This document shows positions 9,277 through 17,318 of a stretch of 64,000 nucleotides of DNA, one piece after another. Numbering within the stretch: the first letter of the stretch is position 1; each line of letters begins with the position of its first letter. The position numbers and the translations under genes were made by a program. Source of the stretch: Oricola nitratireducens (lineage in GTDB: Bacteria; Pseudomonadota; Alphaproteobacteria; Rhizobiales; Rhizobiaceae); contig NZ_JACZCS010000050.1 of the NCBI RefSeq assembly GCF_014904745.1, positions 124,001-188,000 of the forward strand, written 5' to 3'. The notes under the pieces were generated by a model that was given only the letters and a program-made list of their open reading frames with translations, did not search any database and was not told the DNA's origin.

Positions 9277-10619
9277 GCCTTCTTCGCGGCCTTGAGCCGG
9301 GCACGCAGCTTCAGCGCCATGCCTTCCTTGTTCTCCTGGCGCGCCCGCCCGAAGGCGACGGCATCGTCCGGGACGGACATGGTGACCACGCTGCCGGACG
9401 CGATGTAAGCGCCGTTGCCGATGCGAACCGGAGCAACGAGCGAAGAATTGGAACCGACGAAGGCATTTTCGCCGATTTCGGTCAGGTGCTTGCCGAAACC
9501 GTCATAGTTGCAGGTGATCGTTCCCGCGCCGATATTCGCCTTGGGGCCGATCACGGCGTCGCCGATATAGGTCAGGTGGTTGACCTTGGCGCCCTCGCCG
9601 ATGACGGATTTCTTGACCTCGCAGAAATTGCCGACCTTGGAGCGTTCCCTGAGATCGGCGCCCGGTCGCAGGCGCGCGAACGGACCAACCTCGGCGCGCT
9701 CGCCGATGGTCGCTTGCTCGAAATGGCAAAAGGCGTGGATCCGCGCGCCGGACCGCACCGTCACGCCCAGACCGAAGACGACATTAGGTTCGATGACGAC
9801 ATCGGGTTCGATAACCGTGTCATGGCTGAGGAAAACGGTCTCCGGCGCGATCATCGTCACGCCACCCGCCAGCATGCGATCGCGCGCGCGGCGCTGCCAG
9901 ATCGCCTCGACGGCCGCGAGATCGGCCCGCGTGTTGACCCCGATCACGTCCTCGACCGGCGCCTCTATAGCAACGACATCACGGCCCTGCTTGCGGGCGA
10001 TCTCGACCGTGTCGGTCATGTAATATTCACCCTTGGCGTTGGCGTTGCCGACCGCGTCGAGGAATTCGAGAACATGGCGTCCGGAAAACGCCATTATCCC
10101 TCCGTTACAGAGGCTTATGCCTTTTTCTTCGTCCGATGTATCACGTTCCTCGCGGATCGCCAGCAAGTGACCGCCGGCCTCGATCAGCCGGCCGTAGCCG
10201 AACGGATTTTCGGGCCGGAAGCCGACGACGACGACCGCAGCGCCCCCGGCGAGCTTCGCGCGCGCTTCCTGCATGACCTGCGGGCGCACCAGCGGCGTGT
10301 CGCCGAACATCACCAGCACGTCGTCATAGCCCCTGGCGATCGCGTCACGCGCCGCAAGGACCGCATGCGCCGTGCCGAGTTGTTCCGTCTGCTCGTGGAA
10401 GCTGGCACCCTCCAGCGCACCGGCGAGCGCGTCGCGGACATCATCGCTGCCGTGCCCGACGACAACGGCGATAGCCTCGCTGCCGGCTGCCCGCGCGGTC
10501 TCCGCCACATGGGCCGCCATCGGAATGCCGGCGACCGGATGCAACACTTTCGGCAGGGCGGATTTCATCCGGGTCCCCTGACCGGCTGCAAGGATGATGG
10601 TTAGGCAGGTGCGCGCCAT
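9273..10619 (-). CDS. glmU: Bifunctional GlmU: N-acetylglucosamine-1-phosphate uridyltransferase / glucosamine-1-phosphate acetyltransferase
   Basis: Makes UDP-GlcNAc for peptidoglycan and lipid A; 448 residues. The N-terminal pyrophosphorylase domain starts with [11 protein letters not shown] (residues 9-19) and the K-VLHP loop. The C-terminal half is a left-handed beta-helix of hexapeptide repeats with [11 protein letters not shown] and the acetyltransferase end AFGRARQ. The ATG at 10619 has GGAGG nine bases upstream. Two tandem hairpins occupy the leader (10647-10681). No glmS follows, unlike the enterobacterial glmUS operon. It shares the CTAG stop palindrome with recG. The product feeds the lpx genes found at 35-39 kb. 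Confidence 0.96.
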   Translation of the reverse strand: MARTCLTIILAAGQGTRMKSALPKVLHPVAGIPMAAHVAETARAAGSEAIAVVVGHGSDDVRDALAGALEGASFHEQTEQLGTAHAVLAARDAIARGYDDVLVMFGDTPLVRPQVMQEARAKLAGGAAVVVVGFRPENPFGYGRLIEAGGHLLAIREERDTSDEEKGISLCNGGIMAFSGRHVLEFLDAVGNANAKGEYYMTDTVEIARKQGRDVVAIEAPVEDVIGVNTRADLAAVEAIWQRRARDRMLAGGVTMIAPETVFLSHDTVIEPDVVIEPNVVFGLGVTVRSGARIHAFCHFEQATIGERAEVGPFARLRPGADLRERSKVGNFCEVKKSVIGEGAKVNHLTYIGDAVIGPKANIGAGTITCNYDGFGKHLTEIGENAFVGSNSSLVAPVRIGNGAYIASGSVVTMSVPDDAVAFGRARQENKEGMALKLRARLKAAKKA

Positions 10620-10646
10620 GGGTTCAGGCCTCCGGACGGGTAAGAT

Positions 10647-10681
10647 ATGCGGCTCAGCGAGCCGCATAGCGGGATTCCCGC
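10647..10681 (-). promoter_or_regulatory. Tandem hairpins in the glmU 5' leader
   Basis: Two perfect inverted repeats lie back to back upstream of glmU. One has nine pairs (10647-10655 with 10659-10667) and a three-base loop. The other has five pairs, GCGGG at 10669-10673 and CCCGC at 10677-10681, with loop ATT. If the promoter lies further right, both are in the transcript, 28-62 bases before the ATG and upstream of the GGAGG site. Function is inferred: RNA stability, attenuation or a protein site. Confidence 0.45.
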
Positions 10682-10859
10682 GCAAGTTCCATACGACGTG
10701 ACGGATTTCGGTATTCGCGCGCTTACCGCCGAACTTCGGAAAGACCAGAGACGGCCATCGTTTCACGGAATCGACGACCGTCCCCGACTCCTTGTTTTCA
10801 CGCAATTCCGGACGGAATACCGGTTTCCACTTTTCCCGGAATTGCTTTAAGGCGGTCAC

Positions 10860-11795
10860 ATGTCGACCAACCAGCCTTCGCCCTCGCCGCTTCCCTATGT
10901 CGTGATGCTGGCATCGCCGCTCTTCTTCTCCACCAATCTCATTTTCGGCCGCTACGTGACCGGAGAAGTGGCGCCGTTCCTTCTCGCAACGATGCGCTGG
11001 GGGGCGGTCGCGCTGATCCTGTCCCCGCTTCTGGTCATGCACCGCGCGTCGGTCGTTCCGCTTGTGCAAGCGCAATGGCGACGGCTCGCCCTACTCGGAA
11101 TCCTCGGCATGGGCATCTGCGGCGGCGGCATCTATCTCGCGCTGAAATATACCACGGCGACCAATGCGACGCTGATCTACACGACATCGCCGGTGCTGAT
11201 CCTGCTGCTCGAGCGCATTTTCACCGGGCGGCGCAGCCATGCGCGCGAAGTCGTCGGCACAGCGGTCGCTTTTACCGGGGTCGCCGTCATTGTGCTGCGC
11301 GGATCGATCGAAACCGCCCTGTCGCTCTCGCTCAATATCGGCGACCTGCTGGTGTTCGCCGGCGCGGTAAGCTGGGCCGGCTATTCGATCCTCTATCGGT
11401 CCGAACCGGTCCGCCAGATCGGCAACATGCCGCTGTTCGGGCTCGTTGCGATCTTCGGGGCGCTCTCCAACCTGCCGGTCGCCCTGTGGGAAATCGGCCA
11501 GGGAGACGCCCTGCCGACGGCGCCGCACAGCTGGGCGGCAATCGGCGGAATTGTCTTCATCTCGTCGCTGCTCGCCTTTTCCACCTACCAGTTCGGCGTG
11601 CGCGCGCTCGGCGCCTCGATCGCGGGCGTCTTCATGTATCTGCTGCCGCCTTATGGCGTCGGGTTGGCGATCACCTTTCTCGGCGAAGACTTCCAGCCCT
11701 TCCATGCGGCGGGAATAGCCCTGGTCATGGCGGGGGTGATCATCGCGACCTTCCCGGCGAACCTGCTTCGCAGGCTGAAGGCGAAAACCGCCTAG
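10860..11795 (+). CDS. EamA/DMT-superfamily drug/metabolite exporter
   Basis: Inner-membrane transporter of 311 residues with about ten predicted helices in two EamA repeats. The first repeat starts at the N-terminal [15 protein letters not shown] helix and includes LRWxAV-like [10 protein letters not shown]; the second follows near [13 protein letters not shown]. The C-terminus ends in a basic [10 protein letters not shown] tail. Family members export amino acids, cofactors or drugs; no substrate can be assigned here. AAGGCGG lies before the ATG. It is divergent from glmU and convergent with the ccdA-like gene, their TAG stops overlapping in the palindrome CTAG (11792-11795). Confidence 0.88.
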   Translation: MSTNQPSPSPLPYVVMLASPLFFSTNLIFGRYVTGEVAPFLLATMRWGAVALILSPLLVMHRASVVPLVQAQWRRLALLGILGMGICGGGIYLALKYTTATNATLIYTTSPVLILLLERIFTGRRSHAREVVGTAVAFTGVAVIVLRGSIETALSLSLNIGDLLVFAGAVSWAGYSILYRSEPVRQIGNMPLFGLVAIFGALSNLPVALWEIGQGDALPTAPHSWAAIGGIVFISSLLAFSTYQFGVRALGASIAGVFMYLLPPYGVGLAITFLGEDFQPFHAAGIALVMAGVIIATFPANLLRRLKAKTA

Positions 11796-12559
11796 CCGAG
11801 CGTTCCGAGAACGGGGAAACGCTCCAGCAACCAGAACGACATCGACTGCATGCCGCCGGTCAGGAACAGGATGCCGGCAAGCACCAGCAATCCGCCGATC
11901 ACCTTCTCGACGGTGCCCAGATGGCTGCGGAACGACTGCATGAAACGCATGAACGCGCCCGAAAACACGGCCGCCAACAGGAACGGGATGCCGAGGCCGG
12001 CGGAGTAGACCGCCAGCAGCGCGGCGCCCTCGGCGACACTGTCCCTGGCGCCGGCCAATGTCAGGATCGGCCCGAGGACGGGCCCGATGCAGGGCGTCCA
12101 GCCGAAGGCGAAGGCAAGCCCCATGACATAAGCGGCAAACGGATTGGCGGGCGCGCCGCGCGTCTGGAACCTTGCCTCGCGCGAGAACAGGGCGATGCGG
12201 AAGACGCCAAGGAAATTCAGCCCCATGACGATGATGACGATACCGGCCGCGATCGCCAGCCAATCCTGATATGCACGCAGGAAGACGCCGATCGTGCTGG
12301 CTCCCGCGCCAAGCGCAACGAAGACGGTCGAAAAACCGGCAATGAAGGCGAGAGCGGCGGCAATCAGGGGCAATCTGACGGCCGCGACGGGCGCCTCGGC
12401 CACAGCGGCGCCATCCGGGCCTGGCGCGCCGCGAAACTGGTCGACGGAAACGCCCGCCATGTAGCACAGATAGGGTGGCACCAACGGCAGGACACAGGGC
12501 GAAAGAAATGAGATCGCACCCGCGCCGAGCGCACTGACATAGGAAACGTCGATGGACAT
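11792..12559 (-). CDS. ccdA: CcdA/DsbD-family cytochrome c biogenesis thiol transporter
   Basis: Polytopic inner-membrane protein of 255 residues that carries reducing equivalents from cytoplasmic thioredoxin to periplasmic thiols, for example for cytochrome c maturation. The two catalytic cysteines sit in the expected transmembrane contexts: SFLSPCVLPLVPPYL in helix 1 (Cys22) and GWTPCIGPVLGP in a middle helix. About six helices are predicted. I chose the ATG at 12559 (MSIDVSY), which gives the family N-terminus. It stands alone, with no ccm genes beside it. Convergent with the EamA gene, sharing a CTAG stop. Confidence 0.93.
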   Translation of the reverse strand: MSIDVSYVSALGAGAISFLSPCVLPLVPPYLCYMAGVSVDQFRGAPGPDGAAVAEAPVAAVRLPLIAAALAFIAGFSTVFVALGAGASTIGVFLRAYQDWLAIAAGIVIIVMGLNFLGVFRIALFSREARFQTRGAPANPFAAYVMGLAFAFGWTPCIGPVLGPILTLAGARDSVAEGAALLAVYSAGLGIPFLLAAVFSGAFMRFMQSFRSHLGTVEKVIGGLLVLAGILFLTGGMQSMSFWLLERFPVLGTLG

Positions 12560-12704
12560 GTATGCTCCGGTCCGGTGTCTGTCTTCGCCGGCCAATCGGC
12601 GGCCAGCGCCCGTCTCTTAGGACATAAGCGGCTCACGGTGAAATCACCATTGCGCGCGGCGTCGAATTGCCACGTTTTTTCAACCTCCGGCCGGTGAAAC
12701 CGGG

Positions 12705-12733
12705 TTGACCGGATAGGACGTCATCCCTATGAA
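12705..12733 (+). promoter_or_regulatory. Probable sigma-70 promoter of tRNA-Lys
   Basis: TTGACC at 12705-12710 is followed after 17 bases by TATGAA at 12728-12733. Transcription would start near 12740, about 30 bases before the mature tRNA. Both elements are close to the housekeeping sigma consensus. Confidence 0.55.
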
Positions 12734-12769
12734 CATCCCGACTTGACGGCAGGTACGCCAGCCGATCGG

Positions 12770-12845
12770 GAGCGCGTAGCTCAGCTGGTAGAGCAACTGA
12801 CTTTTAATCAGTAGGTCCAGGGTTCGAACCCCTGCGCGCTCACCA
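12770..12845 (+). tRNA. tRNA-Lys (anticodon UUU)
   Basis: A 76-base cloverleaf. The acceptor stem GAGCGCG (12770-12776) pairs with CGCGCTC (12835-12841), then discriminator A and an encoded CCA (12843-12845). The D-arm is GCTC...GAGC, the anticodon loop is CTTTTAA with anticodon TTT, and the T-arm contains GGTTCGAACCCC. A diverged copy of its last 31 bases lies about 1.1 kb downstream, as expected when an element has used the tRNA gene as an integration site. Confidence 0.97.
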
Positions 12846-12846
12846 A
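12816..12846 (+). repeat. Putative attachment site copy 1, 3' end of tRNA-Lys
   Basis: The last 31 bases of the tRNA-Lys gene, from the T-arm through CCA plus one base, recur at 13944-13974 in the same orientation with 29 of 31 identities. Tyrosine-recombinase elements often target this part of tRNA genes and restore it on insertion, so this would be the intact attL/attR-type copy. Confidence 0.55.
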
Positions 12847-13149
12847 AAACCACCGAATATCTGAAAATTAAATGCCATTTTCCAGTGTGGAGCAGAAAAG
12901 CGTCTCCACCTGCCGAGATGCTTTTGGAGGCCTTTGACGGCGACAAGCGGATTGCCGTTGTTACCTCCACTGATGCTATCGATGATTTGCCTGCCGGCCG
13001 TCCAAACAAAGGCCTCGCAGAAGTGTGATGCGAATGAGAGTTCGACGAGGCAGGACGGGTCAAGGTTCTCACAGAGGACTTTTGATGAGCCTCAAGGAAG
13101 AATAGCCACGATTGCGGCGCGTAGTGCCTCTCGGTCACGGAGATAAGAG
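12846..13149. other. 304-base stretch downstream of tRNA-Lys without a supported gene
   Basis: Lies inside the segment bounded by the tRNA-Lys repeats. A plus-strand ORF of 36 codons (12918-13028) has no start signal and no recognisable fold. The minus-strand ORF across it runs into the antisense of the tRNA and is rejected. It may be the remains of a degraded gene, but I see no feature I can name. Confidence 0.4.
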
Positions 13150-13266
13150 ATGCTCGTTGTTCCTCACGGATTTGAAGACAGTGATCTTACGACCAAAATC
13201 ATCGTTACCGCTGTCTGCGGGGCCGCGATTTTGGTCTACGTTGTCAGTTGGATGAGACGGAAATAA
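13150..13266 (+). CDS. 38-residue single-span membrane microprotein
   Basis: Short ORF with a good ribosome-binding site: GGAGA at 13139-13143, six bases before the ATG. The product has an acidic N-terminus (FEDSD), one hydrophobic span of about 18 residues (IIVTAVCGAAILVYVVSW) and a positively charged end (MRRK), which predicts an N-out, C-in topology. It lies within the segment flanked by the tRNA-Lys repeats, upstream of and convergent with the VanZ-like gene. No family is recognised. Support comes from the start signal and the membrane pattern only. Confidence 0.5.
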   Translation: MLVVPHGFEDSDLTTKIIVTAVCGAAILVYVVSWMRRK

Positions 13267-13334
13267 GCGATCGCCGTGGTGGCTGTCTCAAGCTGCCGAG
13301 CTTCGTTTCCCGGAAGATATGATTCCCCGGCTCA

Positions 13335-13691
13335 TCAAGGCTGTTGGCGGCGCAAATGCCGGTGCATTTTATGAGCAATCCAGCCAAGGCCCAATCCGGC
13401 GCACGCGCCGGTCGCCTTCACGAGAGCATCGTCGATTTGTCCATGACGATCCGGGCGCAAGGTCTGCATCCACTCCAGGCCAAACACGCTGATCATAACG
13501 ATGATGGCGGCCAGCCAGATCCGCTTGGGATACGCAGCGGCGAACAGGAGGCCGGTGACCATAAACGCCGCCATTCGCTCGACATCCGCGGGCAACGCGG
13601 TGTGCGGTCGCAGCTCTATCGGTGAAAGCGTAAAGAAAGCCAGCATGAGCAAAACAAGCCAGGCGACGATGCGAAGGGGCTTTTGTGTCAT
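13335..13691 (-). CDS. VanZ-like small membrane protein
   Basis: Membrane protein of 118 residues with three or four predicted helices and the VanZ-like features FFTLSPIELRP after helix 1, the E-R-AAF helix near residue 40, a PKR loop, and FGLEWMQTLRPDRHGQIDDALVKATGACAGLG, which matches the conserved E-x-x-Q...R...D-x-x-x-N/K pattern. Named after VanZ of teicoplanin resistance, but most family members have unknown roles. GGAGAGCGG immediately precedes the ATG. It lies between the two tRNA-Lys-derived repeats and may have arrived with that segment. Resistance should not be inferred. Confidence 0.75.
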   Translation of the reverse strand: MTQKPLRIVAWLVLLMLAFFTLSPIELRPHTALPADVERMAAFMVTGLLFAAAYPKRIWLAAIIVMISVFGLEWMQTLRPDRHGQIDDALVKATGACAGLGLGWIAHKMHRHLRRQQP

Positions 13692-14252
13692 CCGCTCTCC
13701 ATAAACGAGTGTTTGCGAGTTGGCGGCCCGAAATTCATTCGTCGCGCCGCCCCGGTGGTCCTTTTACAAGCTTTGATGCCAACACCGTGTCCCGACAATG
13801 ACGCGCAAGTTACAATTCCGTATGGTTGAAGGGCCTATTCAACCGGAGCTGCATTGCGGTCCAAGCGCCCAAGTTACAGGTGTGATCCTGATTGGTTGCC
13901 GGATAAACGCAGCTCCAGGCAGGTCGGATAGTTGATCAAAACATCCAGGGTCCGAGCCCCTGCGCGCTCACCAACAGTCCCGCAATTGTTTCCGCGGAAC
14001 GGTCGCCTAGCTGCGTGTCATCAAGCTCGCCGGCGTCTCTCCATCAATCTTCGCGAAGGCGCTCCGGCGCTTGTCGCACAGCACGTCTGTTCCTTGAACG
14101 CGTCCGCTGAAGCGCCCTGGTCAGTTCGGGCATGGACCTGACCTTACGGTATGTTTTTACTGCCTTTTTCGCCCACAGCGTTAAGCTCGGCGTAACGCTT
14201 ACTCGCGATCATAGGCCGTCAGTGATTTTCAACGGGATGGGACGGGACGGTT
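13692..14252. other. 561-base non-coding stretch with att-like repeat and upstream region of the chemotaxis receptor
   Basis: No convincing gene. It contains a seven-pair hairpin, GGTTGAA (13824-13830) with TTCAACC (13838-13844), and the diverged tRNA-Lys 3' copy at 13944-13974. The final part must hold the promoter and leader of the receptor gene at 14253. Plus-strand ORFs here show no start signal or family pattern. Confidence 0.5.
13944..13974 (+). repeat. Putative attachment site copy 2, diverged tRNA-Lys 3' end
   Basis: A 31-base copy of the tRNA-Lys 3' end with two transitions, in the same orientation as the tRNA and 1128 bases from it. Upstream of the repeat the similarity falls away, although an AGCTC resembling the D-arm appears at 13911, five bases closer than in the real gene. 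It is either the far attachment site of a small integrated element or a decayed second tRNA-Lys gene. Confidence 0.55.
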
Positions 14253-16532
14253 ATGGTCGGGGGATTTTCTCTCACTGCGAAGAAGGATTCTCTTCTTTCT
14301 ATCAAGGTCAAATTTGCGGGGCTTGTTGTCGGCGCAGCCTTGATTTCCTGCGCGGCGGTCGGCGTGATCAGCTACGAGATCGGTAAGAGCGGCTTGATCG
14401 ACGCCAGCAAGATTAGGCTGGACATGATCGCCGAAAACCAGGCGGCGACGATTTCCTCGGGCATGGTGCGTATCGAACAGGCTCTGTCGGACATTTCGAA
14501 GAACAACGCGCTTGGTGACGCGATCGATTCGGCAGCGGCCCTGCTCAACGCGGAAGCACCGGACATCCGGGCAAGTTTCCAGGCACCCGGCATGAGCGTC
14601 GAGGAACGCGCCAATTTCGAGGGCGGCGGCCTCAAGCTGATGTATGCGGTGCAGTACGGCAAGATCCACGGTTCGCTGTTCAATGCATGGCAGAACACCG
14701 GCGCCAGCGACATCTATCTCGTCAACACCAAGGGCGACATCGTCTTTTCCGCAACCAAGGGACGGGAGTTGCTCACCAATGTCGCGGACCCGGGTAACGA
14801 ACCGCTGGCGGAGCTCGTCAAAGAGACCGAGGCCGGCGAACTGACCGAAACGCACAAGCTCGGTTTCACTCCCTACGATAGCGAGGATGGCGCGGTGTCG
14901 GCATTCGTGGCGCGTCCGCTGGTTTTCAACAGCTGGGGCACGATCAGCCAGAAGGGAACCGTCATCTTCCGGATCTCGGCGCAGAAACTCGCCGCTTTCG
15001 TAAAGCCGAAAGGGCTCGGAGACACGATCGACGAGGCGTTCCTGCTTGGCGGCGACGGCAAATTCCGCGCCGGCACGGCACCGGCGGCCATCAAGACGAA
15101 GACACCCGCCGATCTGGTACAGGCCGCGGCTGCAGCGAACGCCGGATCCATGTTCGTCACGGCGGGCAATACGGACATGTTCTATTCCTTCACGCCGATC
15201 AGCATCTTCGGACAAAAACATCTGCTGGCGATCGGCCAGTCGAAGGAAGCGATTCTCGCTTCGGCCAACACCCTCGCCCTGATGGCATTCCTTGCGACAA
15301 TTGCCGTCGTGGCCGTCATGAGCATCGCCGGCTATCTGGTCTCGGCAGGGATGACGAAGCCGCTGATCGACCTCGCCGGGCTGATGAACCGCCTGACATC
15401 GGGCGACACATCGATCGAGATCGCGTCGACCGCCCGCAAGGACGAAGTCGGCGCAATGGCGCGGGCGCTGGAATCGTTTCGCAAGAACGCGCTGGAAAAG
15501 GATTCCATCGAAGCCGAGGCCGTTCAGCGCGACCGCCAGATCACCGAGGAGCGACAGCTTCGCGACGCCGAAAAGGAAAGAAGCGCCCGGGAGCTCGAAA
15601 TGGTCGTCTCGGCGCTCGGCACCGGCCTTACCAACCTTGCCAACGGCCGGCTTGCCTGGCGTATCGACGAGCCGTTCCCGCAGTCTCTCGACGAGTTGCG
15701 GGTCAATTTCAACCGGTCGATGGACCAGCTCGAAACCACGATGAAAGCCATCCGCACCAGCGCGGATTCGATCCGCAGCGGGTCGGGGAGCATGCGCGAA
15801 TCATCGGAAAACCTCTCGAGACGCACCGAACGCCAGGCGGTCACGCTTGAAGAGAGCGCCTCGGCGCTCGCGGAGATGACCAATTCGATCAACATGGCGC
15901 TCGACCGCTGCAATACGGCCGTCGAAGTCACAAGCGACACGATGCAGAACGCCGAGAAATCGTCCAAGGTGGTCAAGGACGCCATCGTCGCAATGCGGCG
16001 AATCGAAGGATCGTCCGGTGAAATCCGCAATATCATCGACCTTATCGACCAGATCGCGTTCCAGACGAACCTTCTCGCACTGAATGCCGGCGTCGAAGCG
16101 GCGCGTGCCGGCGAAGCGGGCCGCGGATTTGCGGTTGTCGCCGAGGAAGTGCGCGAACTGGCACAACGGTCGGCAAATGCCGCCAAGGAAATCAACCAGC
16201 TGATCGGCCGTTCGACGCAGGACGTCGAGGACGGCGTCGCGCTCGTCCTCGAAACCGGCGAGAGCCTCGGCGTCATCGAAACCAATATCGAGGCGATGAA
16301 CGGGCATATCGGCGTGATCGCCAATACCTCGCGCGAACAGGCGACCCGCCTCGGAGAAATCAGCGCATCCGTCGGCGAACTCGACCAGTTCACGCAGCAG
16401 AACGCGGCGATGGTCGAGGAAACCACGGCGTCCGCCTTCTCCCTGTCCGGCGAGGCCGACGAACTGAGCGAGCAGGTCGGGCATTTCTCGGTGAGTGCAG
16501 ACCACGAGAAGACACGCCGCCAAGCGGCGTGA
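14253..16532 (+). CDS. Methyl-accepting chemotaxis protein
   Basis: Transmembrane chemoreceptor of 759 residues. Helix 1 (about 20-42) is followed by a periplasmic sensor of about 295 residues with Cache-like beta-strand phrases (SDIYLVNTKGDIVFS), then helix 2 (about 339-364), a HAMP domain, a second HAMP-like segment near 450-495, and the signalling hairpin. The tip is canonical: IAFQTNLLALNAGVEAARAG, then GRGFAVVAEEVRELAQRSA. The C-terminus lacks the NWETF-type pentapeptide for CheR/CheB tethering. No other che genes are nearby. It starts about 280 bases right of the tRNA-Lys repeat and is followed by a terminator-like hairpin. The ligand is unknown. Confidence 0.95.
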   Translation: MVGGFSLTAKKDSLLSIKVKFAGLVVGAALISCAAVGVISYEIGKSGLIDASKIRLDMIAENQAATISSGMVRIEQALSDISKNNALGDAIDSAAALLNAEAPDIRASFQAPGMSVEERANFEGGGLKLMYAVQYGKIHGSLFNAWQNTGASDIYLVNTKGDIVFSATKGRELLTNVADPGNEPLAELVKETEAGELTETHKLGFTPYDSEDGAVSAFVARPLVFNSWGTISQKGTVIFRISAQKLAAFVKPKGLGDTIDEAFLLGGDGKFRAGTAPAAIKTKTPADLVQAAAAANAGSMFVTAGNTDMFYSFTPISIFGQKHLLAIGQSKEAILASANTLALMAFLATIAVVAVMSIAGYLVSAGMTKPLIDLAGLMNRLTSGDTSIEIASTARKDEVGAMARALESFRKNALEKDSIEAEAVQRDRQITEERQLRDAEKERSARELEMVVSALGTGLTNLANGRLAWRIDEPFPQSLDELRVNFNRSMDQLETTMKAIRTSADSIRSGSGSMRESSENLSRRTERQAVTLEESASALAEMTNSINMALDRCNTAVEVTSDTMQNAEKSSKVVKDAIVAMRRIEGSSGEIRNIIDLIDQIAFQTNLLALNAGVEAARAGEAGRGFAVVAEEVRELAQRSANAAKEINQLIGRSTQDVEDGVALVLETGESLGVIETNIEAMNGHIGVIANTSREQATRLGEISASVGELDQFTQQNAAMVEETTASAFSLSGEADELSEQVGHFSVSADHEKTRRQAA

Positions 16533-16558
16533 TCCTTTCAAAGCTATCAATGAGCGCG

Positions 16559-16600
16559 GGGGCATCGCATCATAAAATGCGGTGCCCCTTCCCATTTTTA
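16559..16600 (+). terminator. Probable terminator of the chemoreceptor gene
   Basis: A twelve-pair stem (16559-16570 with 16577-16588, one G-U pair) has a six-base loop and is followed by TTCCCATTTTTA. It begins 27 bases after the receptor stop. Confidence 0.7.
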
Positions 16601-16659
16601 GGGCCGGTCATTCCGGGGGACGACGGAGATGGCCGAAACGGCCGACGCTCAGATTGCGC

Positions 16660-16788
16660 TCAGAAGCCGAATGATCGCGCAAGGCCGATGATCTCGCGGA
16701 TCACGGCATCAGTCGCATACCCGTTGTTCTGGGCAAAATCCCAGACAACGAAGATCACCAGAGCAGCAAGAACGACAAGCGTTTTCAT
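16660..16788 (-). CDS. 42-residue membrane microprotein
   Basis: Short minus-strand ORF. The N-terminus is a hydrophobic span of about 14 residues after MKT (LVVLAALVIFVVWDFA), then a polar NNGYATD turn and a predicted amphipathic helix (AVIREIIGLARSFGF). It looks like a single-span inner-membrane microprotein or a short signal-anchored peptide. The ribosome-binding site is weak. It lies between the chemoreceptor terminator and another small gene on the same strand. I recall similar short ORFs in Hyphomicrobiales, but have no database result. Function unknown. Confidence 0.55.
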   Translation of the reverse strand: MKTLVVLAALVIFVVWDFAQNNGYATDAVIREIIGLARSFGF

Positions 16789-16885
16789 ACCGTCAGGATA
16801 TCACCCGAATCACCAAAGGGAAATGCCCCGACGGAAGGCTGTCCGCCTATCGTTAATCGCGACAGGCGCACCGGCGCGGCCCGGT

Positions 16886-17179
16886 TCAAAACACCTTGTG
16901 CCAGGGATGCCCGGCAGGCGCAGCCTGCGGATGCGATTTCAGGAAATGGTGCAAGACGTGCAGCAGCGTCCTGACATGTTCGCAGTCGCCCTTCTGCTGG
17001 GCGGCGCGGATGTCGTCGACGATCATCCGGCCGATTTGTTCGGTGCCGTGCTCGGCATGCGCGAGATATTGGCCGTAAGCAATCGCGGCCATTTCGGGCA
17101 TGTGTTCATGCTCGGCAATGGCGAGCACTTCCTCTTCGGTGAGGTCGCAAAATCCAAGACAATCTTCGAGCGAGATCAT
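16886..17179 (-). CDS. Conserved small hypothetical protein, acidic and helical
   Basis: Protein of 97 residues, MISLEDCLGFCDLTEEEVLAIA at its start, with a His/Glu-rich first half (AEHEHMPEMAAIAYGQYLAHAEHG) and a C-terminal helix rich in His and Leu. No signal peptide or membrane span. The pattern of a short N-terminal helix with CLGFC then LTEEEV resembles a hypothetical family common in rhizobia. The cysteine and histidine content could suggest metal binding, but there is no recognised motif. It stands alone between a microprotein gene and the EEP-family gene. Function unknown. Confidence 0.7.
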   Translation of the reverse strand: MISLEDCLGFCDLTEEEVLAIAEHEHMPEMAAIAYGQYLAHAEHGTEQIGRMIVDDIRAAQQKGDCEHVRTLLHVLHHFLKSHPQAAPAGHPWHKVF

Positions 17180-17318
17180 TTGTCAATTAGAGCATATTTT
17201 CCGGATCGATGACAGACATGCGGCGTGCGCCCCGCGACGAACCGGCGGTGTGACAAGAACCGTGGAGCCGGTCTACGCTACCTGCAAGTCCGGTCCGGGA
17301 ACGAACGATTACAGGCCC

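Noticed and set aside
12918-13028. Plus-strand ORF of 36 codons downstream of tRNA-Lys, with a faint resemblance to DUF982 proteins
   Set aside because: No ribosome-binding site, no conserved tryptophan or AR-x-x-F block, and the later part is out of frame. A decayed gene is possible but not supportable.
12680-13138. Minus-strand ORF of 152 codons spanning the tRNA-Lys gene
   Set aside because: Its middle is simply the antisense translation of the tRNA, a common artefact. The rest shows no family pattern and no start signal.
13932-14141. Plus-strand ORF of 69 codons starting within the tRNA-Lys repeat
   Set aside because: No ribosome-binding site and biased, Arg/Pro-rich composition; overlaps the att-like copy.
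14229-15221. Minus-strand frame of 330 codons opposite the chemoreceptor
   Set aside because: Shadow of the receptor gene, no start signal or family.
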